From Rhodanobacter sp. OK091 (GTDB lineage: Bacteria > Pseudomonadota > Gammaproteobacteria > Xanthomonadales > Rhodanobacteraceae), in the NCBI RefSeq assembly GCF_900142825.1, contig NZ_FRCH01000001.1:372001-436000 (forward strand): a stretch of DNA of 64,000 nucleotides. The letters run 5' to 3'. The notes under the pieces are model-generated. The model saw only the letters and a program-made list of their open reading frames with translations, ran no database searches and had not been told where the DNA came from. Positions within the stretch are counted from its first letter, which is position 1; every line of letters begins with the position of its first letter. Below are positions 1 through 7,990 of the stretch, one piece after another. The position numbers and the translations under genes are program-made.

Positions 1-1169
1 GAAAACTTCCACCGTCCTGAAATATCCATGTCGAACGAAGGCTTCGGGGGCAGCGGCCGGCCTAGCGCCTCGAGTGCTTCCGGCGCATGGCTGTCCTTGA
101 ACGACAAGATGCTTTCGTCGGTGTTGGCGTAGCCGGGGTGATCGTTGAGGCTGAGCTTGATGCCCTGGCTGTGCAGCCAGCGCATGAGCTGGCGGGGATG
201 CTGTATCAGCGGGCTCCAGTCATAGCCGCCCTCCCAGCCATAGTTGTGCCAGGCGAAATCCAGCACCAGCGTGTCGAACGGAATGTGATTGTCGCGCAGC
301 CGCGCAAGCTCCTGCTCGAGGCGCTGCTGGTCATACCGTTTGAAGGCCGGCTGCCTGGACTGCACCGAGTCCGGAAAATATTCGAAATTGAGATCGGTGA
401 TCCAGGGGCCCAGCGTGAATCGCGGAATCATCGGCACCGGCCCGCACAACTTCGCGTACTCGTCGAGCACCTTCCGGTAATCGCGGTTGTACGTGAACAG
501 GTACCAGTCCTGGCCGTTCGGCTGCGGCCGCGGTTCAATCCACGTTTTCCGCGCGTTCCATACCGGGGTGCCGCTGTCGTCGATGAACGCATAGCCGCTG
601 CGGCTCAAAAGCCCGGGCTTGGCCTTGGGCAACAGCACGTCAATCCCCGGGATGATGTTGTTGATCGGGCTGTCGATATCCATCCGGCCCGGCGGCAGGT
701 TGGCCTTGCTGATGTTATCCAGGGAATACGTCAACCCGCCCAGGTTCCGCGTATCCACGTCGCCGGGGTGCCAGTCGTGCGTGCCGTCGGCGGGATCGTT
801 CCAGGTCACCTTGAGGTTGGATGCGGCGAACGGGCCGGACTGCAGCCGGTAACGCAAGGTCATGGCGCTGGTGGTGGCGATCAGCCAGCCGTCTTTCTGC
901 GTCGACCGGACCTGGACCACCGGCCAGTCCCTCTTCTGCACCACTGCCGTGGGCGCATCGACGAATGCGCCGGACGCGGAGTATTCCATCCGCACCAGCG
1001 ACGGGGTGAGAAATTCGAAGCGGGCATCACCGACGACGATGGTGGGCCCAACCTCCGCGACGGCGACATCGGGCTTGCCCGGAGATCGGGCACAGGACAC
1101 CAAGCACGCCGGAACCAGTCCGACGAGCAGCCATGTCATGACGCGGCCGAGGATGCGGTGAGAATTCAT
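1..1169 (-). CDS. GH31 family glycoside hydrolase lipoprotein (C-terminus outside window)
   Basis: The minus-strand frame is open from an ATG at 1167-1169 to the window edge (389 residues), so only the N-terminal part is present. The first 22 residues form a hydrophobic leader ending in a lipobox-like LVSC, so the protein is probably a lipoprotein. An N-terminal beta-sandwich is followed by the start of the GH31 barrel: LVLDFAWHNYGWEGGYDWSP and then LSLNDHPG match the 'xDxDWH...GWTGYTW' and 'NLHP' blocks of GH31 alpha-glucosidase/alpha-xylosidase relatives. The catalytic aspartates would lie further downstream, so the substrate cannot be read. It probably acts on alpha-linked oligosaccharides at the cell surface or in the periplasm, in line with the GH78 and GH2 genes elsewhere in the window. 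Confidence 0.8.
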   Translation of the reverse strand, partial: MNSHRILGRVMTWLLVGLVPACLVSCARSPGKPDVAVAEVGPTIVVGDARFEFLTPSLVRMEYSASGAFVDAPTAVVQKRDWPVVQVRSTQKDGWLIATTSAMTLRYRLQSGPFAASNLKVTWNDPADGTHDWHPGDVDTRNLGGLTYSLDNISKANLPPGRMDIDSPINNIIPGIDVLLPKAKPGLLSRSGYAFIDDSGTPVWNARKTWIEPRPQPNGQDWYLFTYNRDYRKVLDEYAKLCGPVPMIPRFTLGPWITDLNFEYFPDSVQSRQPAFKRYDQQRLEQELARLRDNHIPFDTLVLDFAWHNYGWEGGYDWSPLIQHPRQLMRWLHSQGIKLSLNDHPGYANTDESILSFKDSHAPEALEALGRPLPPKPSFDMDISGRWKF

Positions 1170-1319
1170 TCGGATGCCCTCGTCTGACCCATCAGGAGCG
1201 ACGCATGGCTGCCGCAAAGCGCGATGTTGCGAGAAACCTGTCGCCGCTCTCGTCGCCATAACGGCGCCGGCCAAAGTTACAACAATCGTGGACCCCTCGG
1301 AAAACCCGCGATTTGGACC

Positions 1320-1405
1320 GTCGTCCCGGCGAAAGCCGGAATCCAGTGCCTCCGATTCATTGAAACCCGGGGGCGCTGGGTCCCAGCTTTCGCTGGGATG
1401 ACGAG
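1320..1405. repeat. REP-like inverted repeat pair
   Basis: Two imperfect inverted arms face each other. The left arm starts TCGTCCCGGCGAAAGCCGG and the right arm ends CTTTCGCTGGGATGACGA. The element lies between the GH31 start and the response-regulator stop. It belongs to the same class as the elements at 12267-12339 and 56129-56156, the common 'CGTCATCCCGGCGAAAGCCGG' type of dispersed palindrome in Xanthomonadales and other proteobacteria. The rest of the 1170-1464 gap shows nothing else. Confidence 0.75.
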
Positions 1406-1464
1406 CAACAGCCGGTTTTTTTAGGTTTCCTCAGGGTAGTGGCGGGTCAGGTCGTACCAGCACC

Positions 1465-2253
1465 CTACTCCGTCCGCTCCTCGCCCCCGGTCGTGACCAA
1501 CCGCAGAAACGTTTCGTGCTGGTAGCGGCTCATGCGCAGCTTCTGGCCGGTATCCATGGTGATGACGTGGTAGCCGTTGAACCATGGGTGGATGGCCTTG
1601 ACGCGGCGGACGTTGATGATGGCGGAGCGGTGCACCCGCGCAAACTGCTTCGGATCGAGGCGTTCGGCCAGCGCGGTCATGGTTTCGCGCAGCTCGTGCA
1701 CGCTGTCGGCCAGGTGGATCTGCACGGTGTTGCGGCTGGCCTTGATCCACACGATGTCTTGAACATCGACGAAGGTGATGTGTTCGTCGATACGCACGGG
1801 GATGCGTTCGAGGTGGTTGTCGCGCCGGCGCAGCGCGTCCAGCGCCTGCATGATCCGGGCGGAGGCCGGCCCACGCATGGCTTCGCCGGCGGCCAGCCGC
1901 GTCTTCACGCGCAGCAGCGATTCGCCGAAGCGCTCGCGACCGAAGGGCTTCACCAGATAGTCCACCGCGTTGGCCTCGAACGCCCGCACCGCGTACTGCT
2001 CGAACGCGGTGACAAACACCGTCGCCGGCATGCGTGCCGCGCCGATGGTCGCCACCACATCCATACCGTTCATCGCGGGCATCTGGATATCGAGGAACAC
2101 CAGATCGGGCGACTGGCTGCGGATCGCCTTCACCGCCGACACGCCGTCGCCGCACTCGCCTAGCAACTCGATGTCCGGATCGTCGCGCAGCAGGCGCACG
2201 ATCGCATGGCGCGCGATCGGCTCGTCGTCCACCACGAGGGTGGCGATGCTCAC
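1465..2253 (-). CDS. LytTR-family response regulator
   Basis: A 262-residue cytoplasmic two-component regulator. Residues 1-120 form a receiver domain with the acidic pair D9-D10, phospho-acceptor D55 (in LVFLDIQMPAMNG), T82 and K102 (in LVKPF). Residues 145-250 form a LytTR DNA-binding domain (RIPVRIDEHITFVDVQDIVWIKASRN and the later ARVHRSAIINV block). It follows the sensor kinase gene with a 4-bp ATGA overlap at 2250-2253, so the two are translationally coupled. LytTR regulators typically control surface, exopolysaccharide or peptide-response genes. The target here is unknown, but the secreted protein gene divergent from the kinase (3578) is a candidate. Confidence 0.93.
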   Translation of the reverse strand: MSIATLVVDDEPIARHAIVRLLRDDPDIELLGECGDGVSAVKAIRSQSPDLVFLDIQMPAMNGMDVVATIGAARMPATVFVTAFEQYAVRAFEANAVDYLVKPFGRERFGESLLRVKTRLAAGEAMRGPASARIMQALDALRRRDNHLERIPVRIDEHITFVDVQDIVWIKASRNTVQIHLADSVHELRETMTALAERLDPKQFARVHRSAIINVRRVKAIHPWFNGYHVITMDTGQKLRMSRYQHETFLRLVTTGGEERTE

Positions 2254-3356
2254 GCGATCGCGACCTCGGGCGCGTCGTCGGACTCCTCGACCTCGCGAAA
2301 CGGCAAGCGGATACGGCAGACCACACCTTGCGGCCAGATCATCTCCAGCCGCACTTGCGCCGCATCACCGTAGAGCTCGCGCAGGCGCAGGCCGGTGTTC
2401 GACAGTCCTATGCCATGCCCCGATGCCGATCCGGCTTCCAGCGTGCTGTTGCGGTTGCGCACATCGACGCAGAGGCTGTCGCCCTCGCGCCGGATCTCGA
2501 TCTCGATACAGTCCGCGCCGACGCGCTCGCTGATGCCATGACGGATGGCGTTTTCCACGATCGGCTGCAGGATCAGGCTCGGCACCGCGCAATCGAGCGT
2601 ATCCGGCGCGACATAGATCTGCGTGGTCAGGCGATCCTTGAAGCGCATGCGCTGGATGCCGAGGTAGAGATCCAGCAGCACCAGTTCCCGCCGCAGGCTG
2701 ATCTCCTGTCCATCGTAGTCCTCGAGGAACGCGCGCAGCAGTTCGCTGAGGCGCAGCAGCATGTCCTCGGCCAACGTGGTGTCCTCGTCCAGCAAGGTCG
2801 CGATCGCGTGCAGCGTGTTGAACAGGAAGTGCGGCTGCAATTGCGACTTCAGCGCCTGCAGCCGCGACTGCGCCAGTTCTGTCGCCAGCCGGCTGGCTTC
2901 CACTTCGCGGCGGGTCTTTTCGGCATGGAACTGCATGGCCTGCTGGATCGCAAACAGCGCCCAGTACGTGAGCAGCCCGGTGGCGACATGCTGGCCGAGA
3001 AACTGCCGCATCTGCTCATCGAAAGAGCTTGGCTCGAACGGCGTGGAGACGATGGCGCCGATCACCATCGCCAGCAAGGTCACACCCAGGCTCGCCGGCA
3101 GTTGCGTGCCCAGCCCGCGCAGGCGCACCGGACTCTGGATCGGATATTTCACCGCCAGCCGAAACACCAACGGCGCCAACGCGGCCCACGTATACCACTG
3201 GATCATCGACCAGCGCAGGTAGGCGAAGGGCGACCACGTATGCCCGTTGAGGGCATCGCGCATGAACCACTGCACAGCGAACACCACCACCACGGCCGTC
3301 CACAAGCCGAGATAGCGGCCCAGGCCGATGTCCGTGTTACCGAGGCGAACCTTCAT
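2250..3356 (-). CDS. LytS/YehU-type sensor histidine kinase
   Basis: 368 residues. Four or five hydrophobic segments occupy residues 15-140, followed by a short coiled linker and the His_kinase domain. The phospho-acceptor is H176 in LQPHFLFNTLHA, the hallmark of the LytS class. The ATPase N-box (LILQPIVENAIRHG) and G-box (GHGIGLSNTGLRLRELYG) are intact, so the enzyme should autophosphorylate. There is no periplasmic sensor domain of any size, so the signal is likely membrane-related. It is the first gene of the operon with the LytTR regulator at 1465-2253 and is divergent from the small secreted protein at 3578. Confidence 0.93.
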   Translation of the reverse strand: MKVRLGNTDIGLGRYLGLWTAVVVVFAVQWFMRDALNGHTWSPFAYLRWSMIQWYTWAALAPLVFRLAVKYPIQSPVRLRGLGTQLPASLGVTLLAMVIGAIVSTPFEPSSFDEQMRQFLGQHVATGLLTYWALFAIQQAMQFHAEKTRREVEASRLATELAQSRLQALKSQLQPHFLFNTLHAIATLLDEDTTLAEDMLLRLSELLRAFLEDYDGQEISLRRELVLLDLYLGIQRMRFKDRLTTQIYVAPDTLDCAVPSLILQPIVENAIRHGISERVGADCIEIEIRREGDSLCVDVRNRNSTLEAGSASGHGIGLSNTGLRLRELYGDAAQVRLEMIWPQGVVCRIRLPFREVEESDDAPEVAIA

Positions 3357-3577
3357 CGCGGAGTGTCCAGGGGAAATCGTCGCCCCATCCTAGGCGTTGC
3401 ACCCGGCGCTGCAAAGCGATTCGCACCGCCACTACGATTCGCCACCGCACCACGACGATTCGTCACGGATCGCTTTCGTGGAACGCCGCCGATCCGGTCC
3501 GATGGCGGTGCCGACGGTACGCGCGCCATGCGCTGCACGTGCCGTCGGCGCTCCCTCATCCCACCAGGACAGCCGCC

Positions 3578-3970
3578 ATGCAAACGACCCGCGCCGCCGC
3601 TTTCACCACCATGCTCGCCGCTATGGCCTTCCTGCTCGCCGACCCTGTGCATGCCGGCGGCAATCGCCACGTCGCGCGGCATTTCAACGTGGTCAACGAC
3701 ACCTCGAACAGCGTGACCGCACTCGCCATCGCGCCCACCGGCAGCGAGACCTTCCACGACATCGCGCTAGGCGAACCGCTGCAGGGTGGACTGACCTCGA
3801 TCACCGTCGACGTTCCCGACGGCGGATGCCTGCGCGACATACGGGTGACCTTCCGCAATGGCCGCACCTTGCTCTACCCTCGAATCGACGCTTGTCGCTA
3901 CCAGGGCTTGCGCCTGATGCCGCGCGACGGTAGCTCGCAAAAAATGGAGCTGGCGTCGGGAACCCTTTGA
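3578..3970 (+). CDS. small secreted protein, unknown function
   Basis: 131 residues with a clear Sec signal peptide (residues 1-27, cut after DPVHA). The ATG at 3578 is preceded by CCAGGAC; the frame is open further upstream but the signal peptide begins here. The mature part (about 104 residues) is predicted beta-rich (NVVNDTSNSVTALAIAPTG, then a cysteine pair in GGCLRDI and IDACRYQG that could form one disulfide). I do not recognise a named family. It is divergent from the LytS/LytTR operon, with 220 bp between them that could hold a shared control region. Confidence 0.7.
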   Translation: MQTTRAAAFTTMLAAMAFLLADPVHAGGNRHVARHFNVVNDTSNSVTALAIAPTGSETFHDIALGEPLQGGLTSITVDVPDGGCLRDIRVTFRNGRTLLYPRIDACRYQGLRLMPRDGSSQKMELASGTL

Positions 3971-4032
3971 AGGACGGAGTTCGTCCGAACGTCCCGAACT
4001 TTCCGGCCCGCTGTCCGTTCGGCTCAATGTCC

Positions 4033-5148
4033 TCAGGCGGTTCGGGTGAAATCGCTGACCCAGTTCAGCTCCCAGGTCGCGCCGCCGTCGGCCGAGCAGG
4101 ACTGCTCCCAGCGCGCCGAGTGCGGAGTGATGCGCGACCACACCACGCGTGTCTTGATCGGACGGCCGTCCAGATGGTCGTCGCCGATGAGGGTGCTGGT
4201 GCCCTCCATGAACCGGCCGCGCACGGGTGGATCGATGACCGAAGGCGTCCTGTTGTCGATCCACCAGCTCAGCCACTCCCCAGTCGCCTGATCGAAGGCG
4301 CGCAGGCCGATGCCGCGCACCGTGCCAGAGGGCAACGCCATGACGTTGTCTCCCACGTTGCCTTTACCGCCAAGCACCGGCCAGTTGACCAGCGTGCCGT
4401 CGAAATTGTCCCAGTCGTGATTGCCGACCAGGCGATGCCGGAGGCGGCGGTGCCGTACCTTCCACGACCCGACCAGGAAATCGTAGTCGCGCGGCGCGTC
4501 CGCCAACTTGGGCAACGGCGTGGGCACGGCGGACGTGCGCGTGAAGTAGTTGCGCCAATTGACCTCCCAACTGGCGCCGTCGTCGGCGGAGAAAGCCTGC
4601 TCCCACCAGGGCCGCGAGCCGTGGATGTCGTTCCATCGGAACCGCATCGTGATCGGACGACCCTTGAAGGTGTCATGGCCGATGAACGTGCCAGCGTCAG
4701 CGTGAAAACCGCCCAGCACGGGTGGATCGATGTGTGTCGGGTCGCGCCCGTCCAGCCACCAGATCGACCACTTGCCGGTGCTTGGATCGAACGTGCGCAA
4801 AGTAAGTCCGCGGTAGGGATCGCCGGGTAGCGCAACCACGTTGTCGTCGATCGTTCCCTGGCCATCCATGACCAGCCACAACGCGCTGCGGCCCGAAAAC
4901 GTCTGCCAATGCGTGTCGCCGACCAGCCGCTCCTTCAACCGGCGATGCCACACGTCCCAGTTGCCGACCAACCAGGCCCAGTCGCGCGCGTGTGCGGCAG
5001 CATCCTGGGCGACGCCACCCGCCATCTCGCGCGAAGCAGGCCGGGCCCCAATCCACTCCGGCAGGCCGAGTGCCGCGGCCCCACCGGCCATCGCCATGAC
5101 CCTGAGGAACGCGCGGCGCGAAAACGGACTGGAACGATGGGGAGGCAT
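4033..5148 (-). CDS. Tat-exported protein with two tandem copies of one domain
   Basis: 371 residues. The N-terminus has a twin-arginine signal (SRRAFLRV, then an alanine-rich h-region, about residues 1-40). The mature part contains two homologous halves of about 150 residues (roughly 55-205 and 218-368). Each follows the order W-x-VG-W-V-HRRL-RLVG, a GG/DG-x-G-x-DNV block, G-R-LR-FD-TG-W-WW-D, IDPPV-G-F, IG-D-GRPI, and RWEQ/WWEQ-SADG-WE-NW-FTRT. The repeated block resembles DUF1579-type domains of unknown function. Export as a folded protein suggests an enzyme or cofactor-binding protein, but no catalytic motif is recognised. It is divergent from the LysR regulator at 5251. Confidence 0.75.
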   Translation of the reverse strand: MPPHRSSPFSRRAFLRVMAMAGGAAALGLPEWIGARPASREMAGGVAQDAAAHARDWAWLVGNWDVWHRRLKERLVGDTHWQTFSGRSALWLVMDGQGTIDDNVVALPGDPYRGLTLRTFDPSTGKWSIWWLDGRDPTHIDPPVLGGFHADAGTFIGHDTFKGRPITMRFRWNDIHGSRPWWEQAFSADDGASWEVNWRNYFTRTSAVPTPLPKLADAPRDYDFLVGSWKVRHRRLRHRLVGNHDWDNFDGTLVNWPVLGGKGNVGDNVMALPSGTVRGIGLRAFDQATGEWLSWWIDNRTPSVIDPPVRGRFMEGTSTLIGDDHLDGRPIKTRVVWSRITPHSARWEQSCSADGGATWELNWVSDFTRTA

Positions 5149-5250
5149 GGGACAGATCCTTGCGAGTCCACCAGGGACGGGACCTGGATGATGGTGGATG
5201 CGCCGCGCAGTTGACCACGCGAAAGCGGGGCCTCAGCATAAGGCAGACTT

Positions 5251-6189
5251 ATGGTCGACCAGCGCCGCTTCCCGTCCCTTTTGGCCATCCGCGCGTTCGA
5301 GACCGCGGCCCGCCTCGGCAGTTTTGCGCGAGCGGCGCAGGAGCTCGACACCACAGCGGCCTCCGTCAGCTACCACGTGCGACGCCTCGAAGAGCAGATC
5401 GGCGTAAGGCTGTTTGCGCGTTACCCGCAGCGCGTGGAACTGACCGAGCCCGGCCAGTGGGTCGCGCGCGAAGCGATCAACGCCTTCGCCGCCTTGCGCG
5501 CCAGCTTCATCAAGGCCGCCAACCTCGATGAAGCCCGACTGTCGCTGACCACGCTGCCTACTCTAGGCACCAGCTGGCTGACACCGAAGCTCGGCCGCTT
5601 CCGCACGAAGCATCCGGAGATCGCGCTCGACCTCGACCTGTCGCCGGATGCCCAGGACCTCAGCACCGGCCATTTCGACGCGGCCATCCGCAACGGCCAC
5701 GGCCGCTGGCCCGGTCTGCGCACGGTCGAACTGTTTCCCAGCATCTTCATGCCACTGTGCGCACCGGCGCTGAAGAACGCTGCCGCGGGCATCGCCGACC
5801 CCCGAAGCTCGCTGGACGTCCCGCTGCTGGGCCGATCCGATTGGTGGGCACTGTGGTACCGCTCGCGGGGTTTCGACGACGTCGTGCTGCACGGCCGGTT
5901 CGGCACCCATCTGTCCGCCGAATACCTGGACATCGCCGCGGCCATCGCCGGCCACGGCATCGCGATCGGCTCGCCGATCCTGTTCCGCAACGAGATCGAG
6001 GCCGGCCGGCTGGTACCGGCGCACGACGCCGTCGCCGGCGATGGCCGCACGTTCTGGTTCACCTGCCCCGTCGCCCGGCAGCACAGCGGCAAGATCACCC
6101 GGTTTCGCGACTGGTTGTGCGACGAAGCGTCGCGCGACCGCGATGCCGCCGATCACTACATCCGCCGGGCGGTCATCGTCGAACCGTAA
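5251..6189 (+). CDS. LysR-family transcriptional regulator (GcvA-like)
   Basis: 312 residues. The N-terminal winged helix (LLAIRAFETAARLGSFARAAQELDTTAASVSYHVRRLEEQIGVRLF) is typical of LysR proteins, and the SVSYHVRRLEE recognition helix is GcvA-like. Residues 95-300 form the periplasmic-binding-like effector domain. The ATG at 5251 has AAGG 6 bp upstream. It is divergent from the duplicated-domain Tat protein (4033-5148) with about 100 bp between starts, the classic arrangement of a LysR regulator and its target, so control of that gene is a reasonable inference. Confidence 0.93.
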   Translation: MVDQRRFPSLLAIRAFETAARLGSFARAAQELDTTAASVSYHVRRLEEQIGVRLFARYPQRVELTEPGQWVAREAINAFAALRASFIKAANLDEARLSLTTLPTLGTSWLTPKLGRFRTKHPEIALDLDLSPDAQDLSTGHFDAAIRNGHGRWPGLRTVELFPSIFMPLCAPALKNAAAGIADPRSSLDVPLLGRSDWWALWYRSRGFDDVVLHGRFGTHLSAEYLDIAAAIAGHGIAIGSPILFRNEIEAGRLVPAHDAVAGDGRTFWFTCPVARQHSGKITRFRDWLCDEASRDRDAADHYIRRAVIVEP

Positions 6190-6310
6190 CAACGGGTTCT
6201 ATCCTGTCCGCGCGGACACTTCCAAGCAGGCTGGCTCAGGACTTTTTCGGGCCTCCTCGGCTTGAAGCGCGACGCTGTGTCACAGCGTGCTTGGGATTTT
6301 CAGATGGGAT

Positions 6311-6324
6311 GATGAGCGCTCATC
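6311..6324. promoter_or_regulatory. 14-bp perfect palindrome upstream of DUF2946 gene
   Basis: GATGAGCGCTCATC is perfectly self-complementary and lies 43 bp before the start of the DUF2946 gene. It could be an operator or a stem. No regulator is assigned. Confidence 0.4.
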
Positions 6325-6366
6325 CCGCGGCAGGATGATCCAGTGGTTTTTATCGGGGTCTGAGAA

Positions 6367-6744
6367 GTGATTCGGTCGCGCACACATCGAAGGTTTGTCG
6401 CCTGGCTGGCTATGGCCGCCATGTGGCTCACGATCGTCGTGCCGGTGGTATCGCAGACACTGCCGTCCTTGCGGTCCACATCGGCTCCTGGCGCTTCGTG
6501 CGGTGGCCATAGTGACGACATGACGCATCCGTCATCGCCGCCACCGCACGGCCATCCGATGGAAAAGTGCGGCTACTGTGGGCTGCTCAGTCATAGTCCG
6601 ACGCTGACCGGTACGGCGTGGCTGCCACATCTGCTTCCGCCTGTTGTCGCTCTCCCGCACAGCATCCCCAAAACGTTGCCGTGGACGCGGCATACCCCGC
6701 TCGCCGCCGCCCCCCGTGGTCCACCCGTTTTCGTGAGCGCCTGA
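6367..6744 (+). CDS. DUF2946 family protein
   Basis: 125 residues, GTG start at 6367. A short N-terminal hydrophobic segment (residues 12-30) is followed by a His/Pro/Met-rich stretch and the conserved CGYCGLLSHSP motif, then a C-terminal proline-rich tail (AAAPRGPPVF) typical of DUF2946. Members of this family are membrane or periplasmic proteins often found next to metal (copper) handling and TonB-dependent genes, and the CxxC and histidines fit metal contact. It stands 59 bp before the CSTCGC outer-membrane protein gene and is probably co-transcribed with it. Confidence 0.75.
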   Translation: MIRSRTHRRFVAWLAMAAMWLTIVVPVVSQTLPSLRSTSAPGASCGGHSDDMTHPSSPPPHGHPMEKCGYCGLLSHSPTLTGTAWLPHLLPPVVALPHSIPKTLPWTRHTPLAAAPRGPPVFVSA

Positions 6745-6803
6745 TTTTTCCGATTGACACGGTAAGCCGTGTCGTTCCGCGTTATCGAATTCCAAGGAAA
6801 ACC

Positions 6804-7820
6804 ATGTCCATTCTTGCTGATCGCCCGCGCCTCGAGGCGCGCTCGTTGCCACGCCCGCTGCACACCGTTCCCAGGCGCGCCGTTGCCATCACATTGATCG
6901 CCGGCGTGCTCGCACCAGGGCTGGCCAATGCCTGCTCCACCTGCGGCTGTTCGCTCAATTCGGACTGGTCGAGTCAGGGCTACGCCATCACCACCGGTCT
7001 GCATCTGAGCGTGCGCGAAGATTATTTCGACCAATCACAGCTCGTCAGCGGAACGGATACGATCAGCCGCTCTTCGATCTCATTTCCGGCCGACCAGGAG
7101 GTGCAGCAGAAAACGATCAATCGCGTAACGCTGCTGGGTGCCGACTACAATTTTTCGCGCTACTGGGGCTTGTCGGTCCAGCTGCCGTATACCGACCGCC
7201 ATCACCAGACGATCGCCGCCGGCGACACCGACATCTCCACATCGAACGCCCGCGGCATCGGCGATCTGCGAGTACTGGCGCGTTATCAGGGCATCAGCGA
7301 CGACGCTGGCATAGGCCTGCAATTCGGATTGAAGCTCCCCACGGGGCGTTTCACTCAGAATTTTGAATCCGGCCCGCAGGCCGGCGCACGCCTCGATCGC
7401 GGCCTGCAATTGGGCACTGGCACCACCGACGCGCTCTTGGGCGTCTACAAGTCGGGGTATCTGAGCCAGTCGATCGGCTACTTCGGACAGGCCATGGCAC
7501 AGATCGCTCTGGATGCGCGTGCTCACTTCCGGCCCGGCAACTCGCTCAACGTGAACTTCGGTCTGCGCTATCTCGATGCTGGCCGTTTCGTGCCGCAGTT
7601 GCAGCTCAACCTGCATAGCGAACAGCGCGAAAGCGGCTCGCAAGCCGACCGTCCCAACAGTGGCGCAACGCTGGCTTACCTCAGCCCCGGCATCGGCATC
7701 AAGATCACGCCACGGCTCGATGCCTTTGCCTTCGTCCAGCTGCCGATTTGGCAACGCGTCAACGGCTTGCAGTTAGAACCTCGACGCCTGTGGTCGGTCG
7801 GTGCGCAGTATCGGTTCTGA
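6804..7820 (+). CDS. outer-membrane beta-barrel protein with N-terminal CxxCGC motif
   Basis: 338 residues. The ATG at 6804 is chosen because it has AAGGAAA upstream and begins a leader (about residues 1-40, ending GLANA). Longer upstream reading lacks this. The mature protein starts directly with CSTCGCSLNSDW, then alternates amphipathic strands (LGADYNFSRYWGLSVQLPY, GIGDLRVLARYQG, LNVNFGLRYLDAG) and ends in VGAQYRF with a terminal phenylalanine, as outer-membrane barrels do. The cysteine cluster at the mature N-terminus suggests metal or thiol chemistry. With the DUF2946 gene upstream, a role in copper or other metal handling is inferred, not shown. Confidence 0.7.
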   Translation: MSILADRPRLEARSLPRPLHTVPRRAVAITLIAGVLAPGLANACSTCGCSLNSDWSSQGYAITTGLHLSVREDYFDQSQLVSGTDTISRSSISFPADQEVQQKTINRVTLLGADYNFSRYWGLSVQLPYTDRHHQTIAAGDTDISTSNARGIGDLRVLARYQGISDDAGIGLQFGLKLPTGRFTQNFESGPQAGARLDRGLQLGTGTTDALLGVYKSGYLSQSIGYFGQAMAQIALDARAHFRPGNSLNVNFGLRYLDAGRFVPQLQLNLHSEQRESGSQADRPNSGATLAYLSPGIGIKITPRLDAFAFVQLPIWQRVNGLQLEPRRLWSVGAQYRF

Positions 7821-7843
7821 TGAACAGTCCGCGGCTGTTTACG

Positions 7844-7869
7844 GGCGGGCGGCATGCATGCCGCCCGCC
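7844..7869. terminator. 26-bp perfect hairpin after the DUF2946/OMP pair
   Basis: The arm GGCGGGCGGCATG is followed at once by its complement, 24 bp downstream of the barrel-gene stop. There is no T-run, so it may be an mRNA-stabilising stem or a weak terminator rather than a standard Rho-independent one. Confidence 0.5.
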
Positions 7870-7973
7870 TGGAAATCGGCGCTCACATCCCGCCTCATGG
7901 CGGGAGTGAGCGCACATCGCTCGTTGATGGAAGAAGACCGGCGAAGAATCGTCGCCAGAGAATCCTTACCAGG

Positions 7974-7990
7974 AATTGTCCCTGACACCT
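7974..7990. repeat. dispersed AATTGTCCCTGACACCT unit
   Basis: The 17-bp unit equals the inner end of the 195-bp inverted-repeat element at 47149-47343 and recurs with one mismatch at 10348-10363. It touches the stop codon of the sigma factor gene. Confidence 0.7.

Noticed and set aside
87..1187. 366-residue plus-strand reading frame
   Set aside because: It is the shadow of the GH31 gene on the other strand; its translation is low-complexity Arg/Pro/Val and has no family features.
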